DNA of 64,000 nt from SABI01 sp964453215 (lineage in GTDB: Bacteria; Spirochaetota; Spirochaetia; Sphaerochaetales; Sphaerochaetaceae), in NCBI GenBank assembly GCA_964453215.1, contig CAYVRR010000003.1, positions 1-64,000 on the forward strand, in the 5' to 3' direction. Both the position numbers and the translations under genes were made by a program. Position 1 is the first letter of the stretch, and every line of letters starts with the position of its first letter. Below, piece after piece: positions 9,463 to 18,395 of this stretch. Under the pieces are notes generated by a model. The model made no database searches. It had not been told where the DNA came from and was given only the letters and a program-made list of their open reading frames with translations.

Positions 9463-12400
9463 TTATATGAGTCTTTGTAGCGTTTCTAAGATAAACACTG
9501 ATTTATCTTTGAGTGAAACTGCATCTGTTTTTAGGATGAGAACATTCATCCTTTTCGAGTCTAGTGAGACTTTTTTACTTCTTAGTCTCATTAATTCCAT
9601 CACTTTATCGATTGAAATATCTTTTACTTTTCTAAAGGTAACATGAACAAGTCCATTACGCTCTTTGAGATGTTGAATATTGAGTTGTTTGCAAATTATT
9701 TTTAACTCAGCAATATACATTAAATTGGTTACCACTTCTGGTGGAGTTCCAAATCTCTCTAAAAGCTCCCCTCCTAATGAACCTAACTCTCCATCTGTTT
9801 TAATAGAGGCAATTTTTTTGTATATTTCAAATTTTACTGAAGGGTCACTAATATATGAATCTGGAATAAACCCTGAATAATCGAGTTCAAGGAATACTTC
9901 ATCATCTATCACTTTATTATCTTTTGTTAAATCAGAAATTGCTTCATCAAGAATTCTCATATACATATCTAGGCCAACAGAGGCAAGTTGTCCACTTTGT
10001 TCTCTTCCAAGTAAGTTTCCAGTTCCCCTAATTTCCATATCTTTCATCGCAATCTTAAACCCACTTCCTAAATCTGTGTGTTCGCTAATAACTTTTAGCC
10101 GTTTTATTGCAATTTCTGACATTTGAGCCATGGAAGGATAAAATAGATAGGCATATGCTTCTTTATCTCCTCGCCCCACTCTCCCCCTTAACTGATACAG
10201 TTGAGATATTCCATATCTATCTGCTCGGTCAATAATGATGGTGTTTACATTTGGAATATCTATTCCGTTCTCTATCAATGTTGTTGAAACAAGGACACTT
10301 GATCCCTGATGAACAAAGGTGTGCATCACATCTTCAATATGTTTTGCATCCATTCGACCATGAACCACATCAGCAACGAGTTCAGGGATCTCTTTGCGAA
10401 GCATCATCATCACTTCATCGAGGGTATTAATTCTATTATGGAGGTAAAATACTTGTCCATCTCGAGCAATCTCTTTTCGTATTGCCTCTACTATTCTTTT
10501 AATATTGTACTCTTCAATGATAGTTTTAATGGGGCGTCGCTGAATGGGAGGGGTTGTAAGGAGCGACATATCTCGTATTTTTAGTAAGGACATATAGAGA
10601 GTTCTCGGAATGGGAGTAGCCGATAGTGCAAGAGAGTCAATATTTGCTTTCAACTCTTTTACCCGCTCTTTATCCTTTACTCCAAAACGCTGCTCTTCAT
10701 CAATTATTAATAATCCTAAGTTCTTATAGACAACATCTTTTTGTAGGATACGGTGAGTTCCAACAAGGATATCTACCTCCCCCTCTTTTAGTCTCCTTAA
10801 AGTCTCTTTTTGTTCCTTCTTGGGAACAATTCGACTTAAAACTGCCCCCTGTACAGGGAATTTGCCAAGACGCTTTACGAGAGTTTCATAATGTTGCTCT
10901 GCTAAAATGGTTGTTGGTGCCAAAAATGCTACCTGTTTACCTGCCATGACAGCTTTAAAGGCGGCCCGTAATGCAATTTCAGTTTTTCCATATCCCACAT
11001 CACCACACACAAGGCGATCCATTACAGTGGTTGACTCCATATCCCTTTTTATATCTTCTACACACACTAGTTGATCTTCTGTTTCAGAGTATGGAAATGA
11101 TGCTTCAAACTCAAGCTGCCAATCTGTATCTTTAGGATATGCAAAACCTGTGCTACTTTTTCTTTTCGCATAAAGTTCAATAAGACGAGAAGCTAATTGT
11201 TCAGCTGATTTTCTCGCTTTAGCTTTCTTGTTCTCCCACCCTTGGCCTCCGAGTCGATCAAGTTTGGGAGCTTTTCCTTCACTTCCAATATAACGTTGGA
11301 TGAGGTTAGCTTGTTCAATGGGGACAAAAAGAATTTCCTTATCACCAAACTCAATTTTTATATAATCTCTCTCTTTGCCACTCATGTTTACTCGATCAAT
11401 TTTATCAAATCGACCAATTCCATAATTAATATGGACAACATAATCTCCGTGAGAGAGGTCAACAAAAGAATCTAGTGGGGATGATTGCACTTTATGGAGT
11501 GTGTTGGTGACAAGTTTGCGCCTACCAAATATTTCATGTTCACACAATACTGTCAGTTTTTCTGTGGCGACAGAAAACCCACCACTAATTTCATCTTCAC
11601 TGATACTAAGCTCTGGAAATATTGAAAGCATTGAAGCAAGTCTCTTTTTTTGAATGCTACTGCCTGCAAAAATGATCACTTTATAGTTATTTTTATATAA
11701 GTTGTTCAAATCTTCTTTTAAGAGGATAAAATTGCCAAAATAGGAGTGTGGTCCATCAACATCAAAGCTATATGCCCCTTTTGTTTGCCCTTTCACATCG
11801 ACTATTGTCGTGCTTCGAGTAATGCGCTCAATGAGAGATGGTACATCGGTAAGGATACTATCTGGTTTTATTGAATTTGGATCTGCCAAAAATGCTTCTC
11901 TATAGAGAGCTTTTGCCTCAATAAGGAGAGAGTTGAATGAGGAGATGATTCTCTCTTTAGAGACAAAAAAGAAATAATCATCACTTTTTATATAATCTTC
12001 TATATATCCCCAGTTATTCATCTCATCTTGTTGAAGCAAGGTGCATGTAATACTGCTCACACTTTTTACCATATCTTGGGTGATAGGATCAAATAAAGTT
12101 ATTTTTTCTATCTCATCCCATCCACCATGAATACGAACTGCTAATGAGTCGTTGTGAGGAAAGAAGTCAAAGATCTCTCCATGCACTGAGAACTCTCCCA
12201 TAACTGTTGTACTAGGTGAGCGATAATACCCAGCTTGTGCTAAGGTTTCACTCATCGATGTCGGATTAAAAGGGTCATGGATTCGAAATGTGATTTCAGA
12301 CTCTTCAAGCATCTTTTTAGAAGGAACAGGGGAAGCAAAGGTACGTAATGGGACAATAAAGATTCCTTGTTTTGTGTTGTGAACTTTTTGAAAGGCTGAA

Positions 12401-12708
12401 ACAAGTTCATACTCATTATCACTTCCTTCAAAATTGCTATAAAGTTTTTTTCCACTGGTGGGAATAAGGGAGCAAAGAGATCCTATTACAGAGAGATCTT
12501 GATAGAGTTCTTTAGCCATTTCACTTGTTGGAACTACAACCCACACCCTTTTGTTCAAAAATGTTTGATAAAGGTGCATCATATAGGAGAGGGGATATCC
12601 TTGAAGTCCCTCTACAAAGAGGGGGAGATGAGGATTTGCTGTAAATGCCTTGTAGCATAGACTCTTTTTGATATAAGATTGTAAGTGAGTATGGATAAGT
12701 TGTTTCAT
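9463..12708 (-). CDS. mfd: transcription-repair coupling factor
   Basis: A DNA translocase of about 1,081 aa that removes stalled RNA polymerase and recruits UvrA. The order is an N-terminal UvrB-like module, an RNA-polymerase-interaction domain (SHGDYVVHINYGIGRFDKI), a translocase with Walker A GDVGYGKTEIA, a DEEQRFGVKDKERVK box, SATPIPRTLYMSLL, the REV/TRG-type region EIRGTGNLLGREQSG, and a C-terminal D7 domain. Length and motifs match full-size Mfd. The frame opens at TTG 12720. ATG 12708 is preferred, although no strong ribosome site is visible. The divergent neighbour begins only 39 bp away, so promoters must overlap coding sequence. Confidence 0.94.
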   Translation of the reverse strand: MKQLIHTHLQSYIKKSLCYKAFTANPHLPLFVEGLQGYPLSYMMHLYQTFLNKRVWVVVPTSEMAKELYQDLSVIGSLCSLIPTSGKKLYSNFEGSDNEYELVSAFQKVHNTKQGIFIVPLRTFASPVPSKKMLEESEITFRIHDPFNPTSMSETLAQAGYYRSPSTTVMGEFSVHGEIFDFFPHNDSLAVRIHGGWDEIEKITLFDPITQDMVKSVSSITCTLLQQDEMNNWGYIEDYIKSDDYFFFVSKERIISSFNSLLIEAKALYREAFLADPNSIKPDSILTDVPSLIERITRSTTIVDVKGQTKGAYSFDVDGPHSYFGNFILLKEDLNNLYKNNYKVIIFAGSSIQKKRLASMLSIFPELSISEDEISGGFSVATEKLTVLCEHEIFGRRKLVTNTLHKVQSSPLDSFVDLSHGDYVVHINYGIGRFDKIDRVNMSGKERDYIKIEFGDKEILFVPIEQANLIQRYIGSEGKAPKLDRLGGQGWENKKAKARKSAEQLASRLIELYAKRKSSTGFAYPKDTDWQLEFEASFPYSETEDQLVCVEDIKRDMESTTVMDRLVCGDVGYGKTEIALRAAFKAVMAGKQVAFLAPTTILAEQHYETLVKRLGKFPVQGAVLSRIVPKKEQKETLRRLKEGEVDILVGTHRILQKDVVYKNLGLLIIDEEQRFGVKDKERVKELKANIDSLALSATPIPRTLYMSLLKIRDMSLLTTPPIQRRPIKTIIEEYNIKRIVEAIRKEIARDGQVFYLHNRINTLDEVMMMLRKEIPELVADVVHGRMDAKHIEDVMHTFVHQGSSVLVSTTLIENGIDIPNVNTIIIDRADRYGISQLYQLRGRVGRGDKEAYAYLFYPSMAQMSEIAIKRLKVISEHTDLGSGFKIAMKDMEIRGTGNLLGREQSGQLASVGLDMYMRILDEAISDLTKDNKVIDDEVFLELDYSGFIPDSYISDPSVKFEIYKKIASIKTDGELGSLGGELLERFGTPPEVVTNLMYIAELKIICKQLNIQHLKERNGLVHVTFRKVKDISIDKVMELMRLRSKKVSLDSKRMNVLILKTDAVSLKDKSVFILETLQRLI

Positions 12709-12747
12709 AGACGCACACAATCTACCACATAAAAGGAATAGTATTCA

Positions 12748-13539
12748 ATGGAGATGTTTGACTTGTTGAGTGATAAAGTGATTGAGATGGGAGAGTATGC
12801 TTGTAATGCTCAAAAAGATATCACGGTGAACTATAAATTAGATGGATCAGCTATCACTAAAACTGATGTATATATAGATGAACATTTAAAAAAGGCAATT
12901 TATGAAATATATGGGGATGTAAATATTATCAGCGAAGAGGCAGATTCTGAATTTAGTGATGATAAAAAATATACCTTTATTATCGACCCGATCGATGGAA
13001 CTGATGCGTATAGTCAAGGACTTCCTGCCTGGTGTATTTCTGTTGGTATTTTGAATAATAAAAGAGAGGCTGTTGGAGCTTTAGTCTATGCTCCTAGATG
13101 GGGGTTGTCTCGAGATGAGGGGCTATTTTTACACCTTAATCCTGGTGCAAAATTGATGATGAATAATAGTGAATATTCTCCCCGTCTAGCAACTCGTGAA
13201 TTAGAACAAATCGCAATTGCTTCCAACACTCATAGATATATAGCAATGGAGAAATATAAGGGGAAAATTCGCACCTTTGGTTCGAATATTCTTCACATGA
13301 TAAGTCCCCTCATTCACCCCCATATTCAAGGTTCTATCTCTGTTCCATGCTTTGTGTGGGATGTAGCTGGCGCTCATGCTCTGTTAGCTGACCAAGGATT
13401 TACTACAGTATATGAAGATGAGTCCCCTTTCACCTACACAGATGTGCTCCTTAAAGAGAGGGGAATGTTTGAATCAATCATCTACAGTGGAACACATGAA
13501 GCTGTGAGTGAAATGAAAAGTTTGTTTCACCCCATTTAA
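12748..13539 (+). CDS. inositol monophosphatase family protein
   Basis: A Mg2+-dependent sugar-phosphate phosphatase of the IMPase/SuhB/CysQ fold, 263 aa. It has the metal-binding motifs SEEAD, IIDPIDGTDAYSQGLPAWCISVGIL (DPIDGT) and WDVAGAHALLADQG near the C-terminus. The substrate (inositol phosphate, fructose bisphosphate, PAP or other) cannot be assigned. The gene is divergent from mfd, and its stop overlaps that of the convergent queuosine-precursor transporter by 4 bp. Confidence 0.85.
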   Translation: MEMFDLLSDKVIEMGEYACNAQKDITVNYKLDGSAITKTDVYIDEHLKKAIYEIYGDVNIISEEADSEFSDDKKYTFIIDPIDGTDAYSQGLPAWCISVGILNNKREAVGALVYAPRWGLSRDEGLFLHLNPGAKLMMNNSEYSPRLATRELEQIAIASNTHRYIAMEKYKGKIRTFGSNILHMISPLIHPHIQGSISVPCFVWDVAGAHALLADQGFTTVYEDESPFTYTDVLLKERGMFESIIYSGTHEAVSEMKSLFHPI

Positions 13540-14219
13540 GTGAGGTTGTATTTTTTATACCAATGTGATGCTAAGTAGATAAATGGGGTATCTAAAAGTG
13601 CAACTACTATCTTTAACACATAGGTCGTAATAAAGATATCGATGAGAGTATTGGTTTCAAATACTCCATAAAAGGCAATCAGAGTAAAAATGAGTGAGTC
13701 GATGAGTTGACTTACAAGGGTTGAAAGATTATTTCTTACCCAAAGGTGTTTTTTTGATGGAAGTACCTTTTTTATTCTATGAAAGGCATAGATATCATGA
13801 AATTGACTCATTGCATAGGCAAGTAAACTCGCTATAGCTATTCGAGGCATAAGGGCAAAAATAGTTGTCATACTCTCATGGACAAAATCTGACTCACTTG
13901 GTCTAAACAACAGGGCAATATTCATCAATATTGTCATCACAATCATAGAGAAAAAGCCAATTGACACAGCTTTTGTCGCGTCTTCTTTCGTATAACATTC
14001 ACTTAAGATATCGGTTGCTAAAAAACTTGTTGCGTAGACAATATTCCCAAGTGTTGCTGAGAGGGTAAATAGATCGACTGTTTTGGTGACTTGAATATTA
14101 GCAATAATGACAGATATGGGAATCCAAACAAAAAGACCAATTTTTCCCCATAAGCGAAAAGCAACCATAATAAAGATGAAATTGCAAAGAAGCATCACTA
14201 CCCAAAATAGCTCATTCAT
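13536..14219 (-). CDS. yhhQ: queuosine precursor transporter (YhhQ/VUT family)
   Basis: An integral membrane protein of 227 aa with about six hydrophobic helices. It carries the family pattern NIQVTKTVDLFTLSATLGNIVYATSFLATDILSECY and a conserved His/Arg loop (SQFHDIYAFHRIKK). YhhQ-family proteins import preQ0/preQ1 for queuosine synthesis. The start overlaps the end of the NTPase gene by 8 bp, so it is the third gene of a translationally coupled operon with an ACT-domain protein and a THEP1-like NTPase. Function is taken from the family; the operon partners are not part of known queuosine pathways. Confidence 0.85.
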   Translation of the reverse strand: MNELFWVVMLLCNFIFIMVAFRLWGKIGLFVWIPISVIIANIQVTKTVDLFTLSATLGNIVYATSFLATDILSECYTKEDATKAVSIGFFSMIVMTILMNIALLFRPSESDFVHESMTTIFALMPRIAIASLLAYAMSQFHDIYAFHRIKKVLPSKKHLWVRNNLSTLVSQLIDSLIFTLIAFYGVFETNTLIDIFITTYVLKIVVALLDTPFIYLASHWYKKYNLT

Positions 14220-14742
14220 TCCCTAAGACCTCACGGTATGCTTCATCACTTGATAAAGATGAACAAAGAGGGAGGACAGACTCTTCATGAATATCAAACA
14301 TCTTATACACATGTTCAATATAGGGTGTTCTCACTATCATCATAATCGTCCCTTTATACTCAGATAGCGCGTGAAGGAGAGAGGGATAAAAGCCCCCTTT
14401 TTGAATCTCTAACTGCCCAACTTCATCAAAAATAAGGTAATCTGAGCTTTCAAAAGCTTTGATTGTTTGACTATTTGCCCAATTAAATGCTTCTTCATCG
14501 ATATAAAACTTTCCAATTTTCTTATCGCTATTATGAAAATTCTCATCTAAGACAACCTTACTATTACCTGTTAATTGATCACTTAAAGCGTATGAAGTTT
14601 TTGTTTCATGAGGGAGAGTGGGCACTTGAATCATTCCACCGATTGAGTAGCCATCAAGGTCAAGAAGAGAACAAAGGGCATACATTAATCGAGTTTTCCC
14701 ACTATGCTTTTCTCCACTAATCATAATAATTGGTTTTTTCAT
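14212..14742 (-). CDS. THEP1-like nucleoside-triphosphatase (DUF265 type)
   Basis: A small P-loop NTPase of 176 aa. Walker A is GEKHSGKTRLM near the N-terminus and Walker B is DYLIFDEVGQLEIQKGGF. The GGMIQVP stretch after strand 2 is typical of the THEP1/NTPase_1 family, which hydrolyses nucleoside triphosphates in vitro with unknown cellular role. It is coupled at both ends: its start overlaps the ACT-domain gene by 4 bp and its end overlaps yhhQ by 8 bp, suggesting equimolar expression with both. Confidence 0.75.
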   Translation of the reverse strand: MKKPIIMISGEKHSGKTRLMYALCSLLDLDGYSIGGMIQVPTLPHETKTSYALSDQLTGNSKVVLDENFHNSDKKIGKFYIDEEAFNWANSQTIKAFESSDYLIFDEVGQLEIQKGGFYPSLLHALSEYKGTIMMIVRTPYIEHVYKMFDIHEESVLPLCSSLSSDEAYREVLGNE

Positions 14743-15401
14743 TCCACAACATCTCCCAAAAAGCTTTGAAGAACGCTAAATGCATTCATAGAATCTACGC
14801 GTCGAATCACAAAGGTGAGTTCATTCATTGTAGAAATAATCTCATTCACATTGATCTCTTCCCATGCAAGCTTTCTTACTGCCTCATACACAATTCCAGG
14901 AGTAGACATAAAGTCTCCACTAAAAACGAGTGAAAGGGCAACTAAATCTCCTTCAGAGTGGAGTATTGTCTCCCCTTCAAGGATACTCATGGCATCTTGA
15001 ACATACTTTTCACTAATGGAGAGAGATATTTCATGAGATCCTATTGAGATATTTAAGAAATCTCCACTAGTTGGATCAACTAATGCAAATAATTCTTTCA
15101 TTTTTTCTAACACTAATTTGTTTCTAGTGAGATTAATATCATAAATATTTGTTTTCATCACTATTTCATAGTGTAAAGGTTTACTTTTATGCTCTTTCTC
15201 TTTCTTTTTAAGTTCTTCCCCATACCTTCTTACGGCCATAACAATTGCAGAATTTTTAACAGGTTTTCCATGAAGTTTTTCTACTTGTGCTTGTATGCTC
15301 GAAGCGTAGTTAGAGTAGCTAAGGATTCCTTGAATAAGCATTTCATACAAAAATGGGGTTCGATCAATGATTCTTTTTACCGAACTGCTCACAGATTCCA
15401 T
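14739..15401 (-). CDS. ACT-domain protein with N-terminal helical (HTH-like) region
   Basis: A 220-aa protein. Residues 1-70 are helical and include TPFLYEMLIQGILSYSNYASSI and an ISIAVAL-free basic stretch (VKNSAIVMAVRRYGEELKKK), reminiscent of a winged-helix module. Residues about 75-150 and 155-218 look like two ACT repeats: the second reads LVFSGDFMSTPGIVYEAVRKLAWEEINVNEII, the ligand-binding pattern of aspartokinase ACT domains. No kinase domain is present. It is probably a small-molecule sensor, possibly a DNA-binding one. It leads the three-gene operon with the NTPase and transporter, and a GAGGTGAG ribosome site precedes its ATG. Confidence 0.7.
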   Translation of the reverse strand: MESVSSSVKRIIDRTPFLYEMLIQGILSYSNYASSIQAQVEKLHGKPVKNSAIVMAVRRYGEELKKKEKEHKSKPLHYEIVMKTNIYDINLTRNKLVLEKMKELFALVDPTSGDFLNISIGSHEISLSISEKYVQDAMSILEGETILHSEGDLVALSLVFSGDFMSTPGIVYEAVRKLAWEEINVNEIISTMNELTFVIRRVDSMNAFSVLQSFLGDVVE

Positions 15402-15583
15402 TTCTCACCTCTTCTTTTAGATATGTTATTATTAACACATTCAACTACTAATAACAATATAAAATAACATTTTGTTTTAAATATTATAAATATTTTATTT
15501 TATTCTCCTCCACTTTTTATTGCATGGTAGGTAGCTAACACTACTAAGTTATGATAAAATAATCTCTATAAAGGGTAAAAAAG

Positions 15584-16048
15584 ATGTTGTGTCCCCATTG
15601 CTCACATACAGATGATAAAGTATTAGAATCTCGCCAGAGTACGAGCGGTTCGACAATCCGTCGTCGCCGTGAATGTCTCTCATGTGGCTACCGTTTTACC
15701 AGTTATGAGAGAATTGAAGAGAAGCCCATTATGGTAATAAAGAGGGATAATAGGAGAGAACCTTTCGACATTAAAAAGGTTGAAAGGGGAATTCGAATAA
15801 CCACAGAAAAAAGAAATATCTCAAGTGAAGCTATTGAGCAGCTCCTCTCTCACATTGAAGATGAGATTGTCTTACTAGCAAGTAATAAACGGGAAGTACT
15901 TTCAAAAACTATTGGTGAAGTTGCTTTAAAACACCTTTATAAGCTAGACACTGTTGCATATGTTAGATTTGCTTCAGTATATCGTGCGTTTAATTCAGTC
16001 GATCAGTTTATAGAAGAGATCGAGAGTATTACCAACACGATTGACTAA
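15584..16048 (+). CDS. nrdR: transcriptional repressor NrdR
   Basis: An ATP/dATP-sensing repressor of ribonucleotide reductase genes, 154 aa. It has an N-terminal zinc ribbon (CPHC at 3-6 and CLSCGYRF about 30 residues later), then an ATP-cone domain beginning IMVIKRDNRREPFDIKK. The start ATG 15584 gives M-L-C-P-H-C, one residue longer than the usual M-x-CP-C pattern allows for; TTG 15587 is possible. No ribonucleotide reductase or NrdR box was seen in this window. The stop is one base from the end of the convergent dGTPase gene. Confidence 0.95.
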   Translation: MLCPHCSHTDDKVLESRQSTSGSTIRRRRECLSCGYRFTSYERIEEKPIMVIKRDNRREPFDIKKVERGIRITTEKRNISSEAIEQLLSHIEDEIVLLASNKREVLSKTIGEVALKHLYKLDTVAYVRFASVYRAFNSVDQFIEEIESITNTID

Positions 16049-16049
16049 A

Positions 16050-17210
16050 TCATCTCACATCAAACCATTTATGGGTAAAACTTCTTTCAACTTCATCATT
16101 AAGATGGTGGGGTTTTAATATTTCATCGGCACAATCTAGGGCAAAATTATCACTCATCCCTGCAATATAATCAAAAATGACTCTTTCATAGGTGCCATCA
16201 AATTTTTCATACCCCATTTTCATATCAATGAGATAGTGACTAAAGCCAATACTTAACATATTTTTTTCACTCACATAGAGGGATGTATCAAATTGGTATT
16301 GGCTAAAAAGATCATAGAGGTAGGTTGTTATAAGGGATAAGAGGCGATAAAAGTAATTTTTATACCCTTTTAATATTGGAGAGAGGTAGATATGTTCATA
16401 ATTAAATTTTTTAAACTCTACAACTGCCCTAAATACTTCATCACTAAAAGTAATACCCGTTTGAGGAGTACTCATTGAGATGATGTCTTGAACGAGGGTG
16501 TCAATTATTTTAGAGTTAGTGTTTCCTAATACTTTTGAAATGGAGGGGGGGAGGTCCTCTTTTTTAACCACAGAGAGTCTACATGCATCTTCAAAGTCTC
16601 TTCCTAAATAGGCAATTTGGTCACTAAAGCGTACAACCACCCCTTCCCATGTACTTGGAATAAGATTTTTTCTTGTTGTAATCTCTCTAAAATCTTTCAA
16701 TGTATGATCTGGTTTGATAGTTTGTAAAAAAGTCTCCCCATTGTGACTCACAATACCATCTCTAACAGCGTGAGTGAGATTTAATCCAGTTCCATTACGA
16801 GCAAGAAAATCGACAATACGAAGGGAGTTTAACTCATGTTCAAAATGGTTTAACCCTCTTTTATTCATCAATTCATTAATGATGCTCTCTCCCACATGGC
16901 CAAATGGTGTATGCCCTAAATCATGTCCCATCCCTATTGCCCAAGCAAGATCGGTATTTAGATGTAATCCCTGGCATATTGCACTGGCAATGGAGGCAAC
17001 ATGGAGAACATGTTCTATTCTGGTACAGATGTGATCGTTGGACGGAGCAAAAAATACTTGTGTTTTATGTTTTAATCGACGAAAAGGGGAACTATGAATA
17101 ATAGCTGTAGTATCTCTGTAGTAGGCACTACGAATATCACTTTTTCTTTCACTGATTCGATACGTGAGGCTATTTTCATCTATGTGATTAATAAATGTTC
17201 CATCTTTCAT
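16050..17210 (-). CDS. dgt: deoxyguanosinetriphosphate triphosphohydrolase-like protein
   Basis: An HD-domain dNTPase of 386 aa (dGTPase-like, subtype with about 380 aa). The HD signature is complete: IHSSPFRRLKHKTQVF, then TRIEHVLHVASIA, the metal-binding GHDLGHTPFGHVGE, and a later Asp in FSDQIAYLGRDFED. It hydrolyses dNTP to deoxynucleoside and triphosphate and so affects dNTP pools, which fits its position facing nrdR. The start is ATG 17210 with AGGAAA upstream. The divergent membrane-protein frame begins inside its first codons. Confidence 0.9.
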   Translation of the reverse strand: MKDGTFINHIDENSLTYRISERKSDIRSAYYRDTTAIIHSSPFRRLKHKTQVFFAPSNDHICTRIEHVLHVASIASAICQGLHLNTDLAWAIGMGHDLGHTPFGHVGESIINELMNKRGLNHFEHELNSLRIVDFLARNGTGLNLTHAVRDGIVSHNGETFLQTIKPDHTLKDFREITTRKNLIPSTWEGVVVRFSDQIAYLGRDFEDACRLSVVKKEDLPPSISKVLGNTNSKIIDTLVQDIISMSTPQTGITFSDEVFRAVVEFKKFNYEHIYLSPILKGYKNYFYRLLSLITTYLYDLFSQYQFDTSLYVSEKNMLSIGFSHYLIDMKMGYEKFDGTYERVIFDYIAGMSDNFALDCADEILKPHHLNDEVERSFTHKWFDVR

Positions 17211-17806
17211 CTCTATATTTCCTTTTACCTTTTATACCTGTTTTTCTCTACGATGCTTTTCACCTTGCCATTTTGGCTTTTTACTTCCTTAAAGTTTTCA
17301 ATAATGGTATCATGTTTTATATGTTGATGCTACTTGTTGCCATTGTTACGACATTGTTATGTTTCCTCGCTGTGCTTACCTGCTTTTCTTTTTTCTTTTC
17401 AAATCAGAGGTGGCTATGGATTCTCCCCTTTGTCCTTTCAATTATGTTTTTTATTATTAGTATTCCTCCCCTCTATCTTAATGCCACTAATTATCTAAGT
17501 GGCTCATACCAAGTATCTATATCGCCCGATAGATCTGTGAGGGAGATTTTTCCTTTAGCAATCGTGATATTATGGTATTTTATGATTTTAACGCTTCACT
17601 ATGCCCTTAAGCAGGTGGTTAAAGATAACTCTTATTTATCAAACAAACAAAAAAACCTTGATGAGTCGAGATATATTGAGAAAAAAGAGTTTTATGCTTA
17701 CCAGATTCGTCAACTTTCTTTAAAAAAGCGACAAGTTGATATTGAGCAACAAACTTCTGGTGATCTATATCCTATTAAATGGGTGACCTATTATGATGAG
17801 CACTAA
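17195..17806 (+). CDS. hypothetical integral membrane protein
   Basis: 203 aa, family not recognised. It has about four hydrophobic segments (roughly residues 5-35, 40-68, 72-92 and 114-138), then a charged, probably helical C-terminal tail rich in Lys/Gln (NSYLSNKQKNLDESRYIEKKEF). ATG 17195 lies inside the first codons of divergent dgt and has no clear Shine-Dalgarno. An in-frame TTG at 17273 or ATG at 17312 would shorten the protein and remove the first helix, so the start is uncertain. Its 3' end overlaps aroK by 14 bp, making it the head of the aroK-aroC-helicase operon. Confidence 0.6.
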   Translation: MFHLSSLYFLLPFIPVFLYDAFHLAILAFYFLKVFNNGIMFYMLMLLVAIVTTLLCFLAVLTCFSFFFSNQRWLWILPFVLSIMFFIISIPPLYLNATNYLSGSYQVSISPDRSVREIFPLAIVILWYFMILTLHYALKQVVKDNSYLSNKQKNLDESRYIEKKEFYAYQIRQLSLKKRQVDIEQQTSGDLYPIKWVTYYDEH

Positions 17807-18395
17807 AGTGAGGATTTTCTTTCTCACTGGGATTAAACATAGTGGTAAAAGTAGTGTTGGATTGTATGCTTCCTCCCATATACAATGTGATAGAAAAGTC
17901 TATTTTGTTGATGTTGATGATCTCATTCTAGATCTCATTCACCCCCCTTTTTCTACTATTAGAGAATTTTACCACAAAATGGGTAAAGAAGCTTTTATGA
18001 ATGTAGAGCTACAAGCCCTCAAAACATACCTACAAGAGATAAAGAGGGAGGGTGTATATATTATTTCTCTCGGTGGTGGCTCTTGTGATAATAATGAGTT
18101 AGTAAATCTTATGAAAAAGAGTGGAACTATTCTCTACTTATCTGTACAGGAGGAGACTCTCCTTAAAAGAATTGTGAAAAATGGGGTTCCACCATTTCTA
18201 GATCCACATGATATAAAAAGATCATTTCACCACCTTTTTTGTAAAAGAGATGGGCAATATAGGAACATTTCTGATTTTGTGGTATCATTAGCAGATTTCG
18301 AATCAATTGAGAGTAATGGAAAGTTGTTAATAAGGTTCATTACTCAACTACTAGGAGATACTACATGGGTGGAAATACCTTTGGAACATCATTAA
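17793..18395 (+). CDS. aroK: shikimate kinase
   Basis: A P-loop kinase of 200 aa that phosphorylates shikimate at O3. Walker A is TGIKHSGKSSVG, the shikimate/Mg site is DVDDLI, and SLGGGS is the conserved triple glycine. The lid region holds YLSVQEETLLKRI and an RDGQYRNISDF stretch that corresponds to the usual R-x2-Y-x(3)-ad motif. It is longer than the typical ~170 aa. The start overlaps the upstream membrane protein by 14 bp and the end overlaps aroC by 31 bp, an unusually long overlap implying tight coupling of consecutive pathway steps. Confidence 0.88.
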   Translation: MMSTKVRIFFLTGIKHSGKSSVGLYASSHIQCDRKVYFVDVDDLILDLIHPPFSTIREFYHKMGKEAFMNVELQALKTYLQEIKREGVYIISLGGGSCDNNELVNLMKKSGTILYLSVQEETLLKRIVKNGVPPFLDPHDIKRSFHHLFCKRDGQYRNISDFVVSLADFESIESNGKLLIRFITQLLGDTTWVEIPLEHH

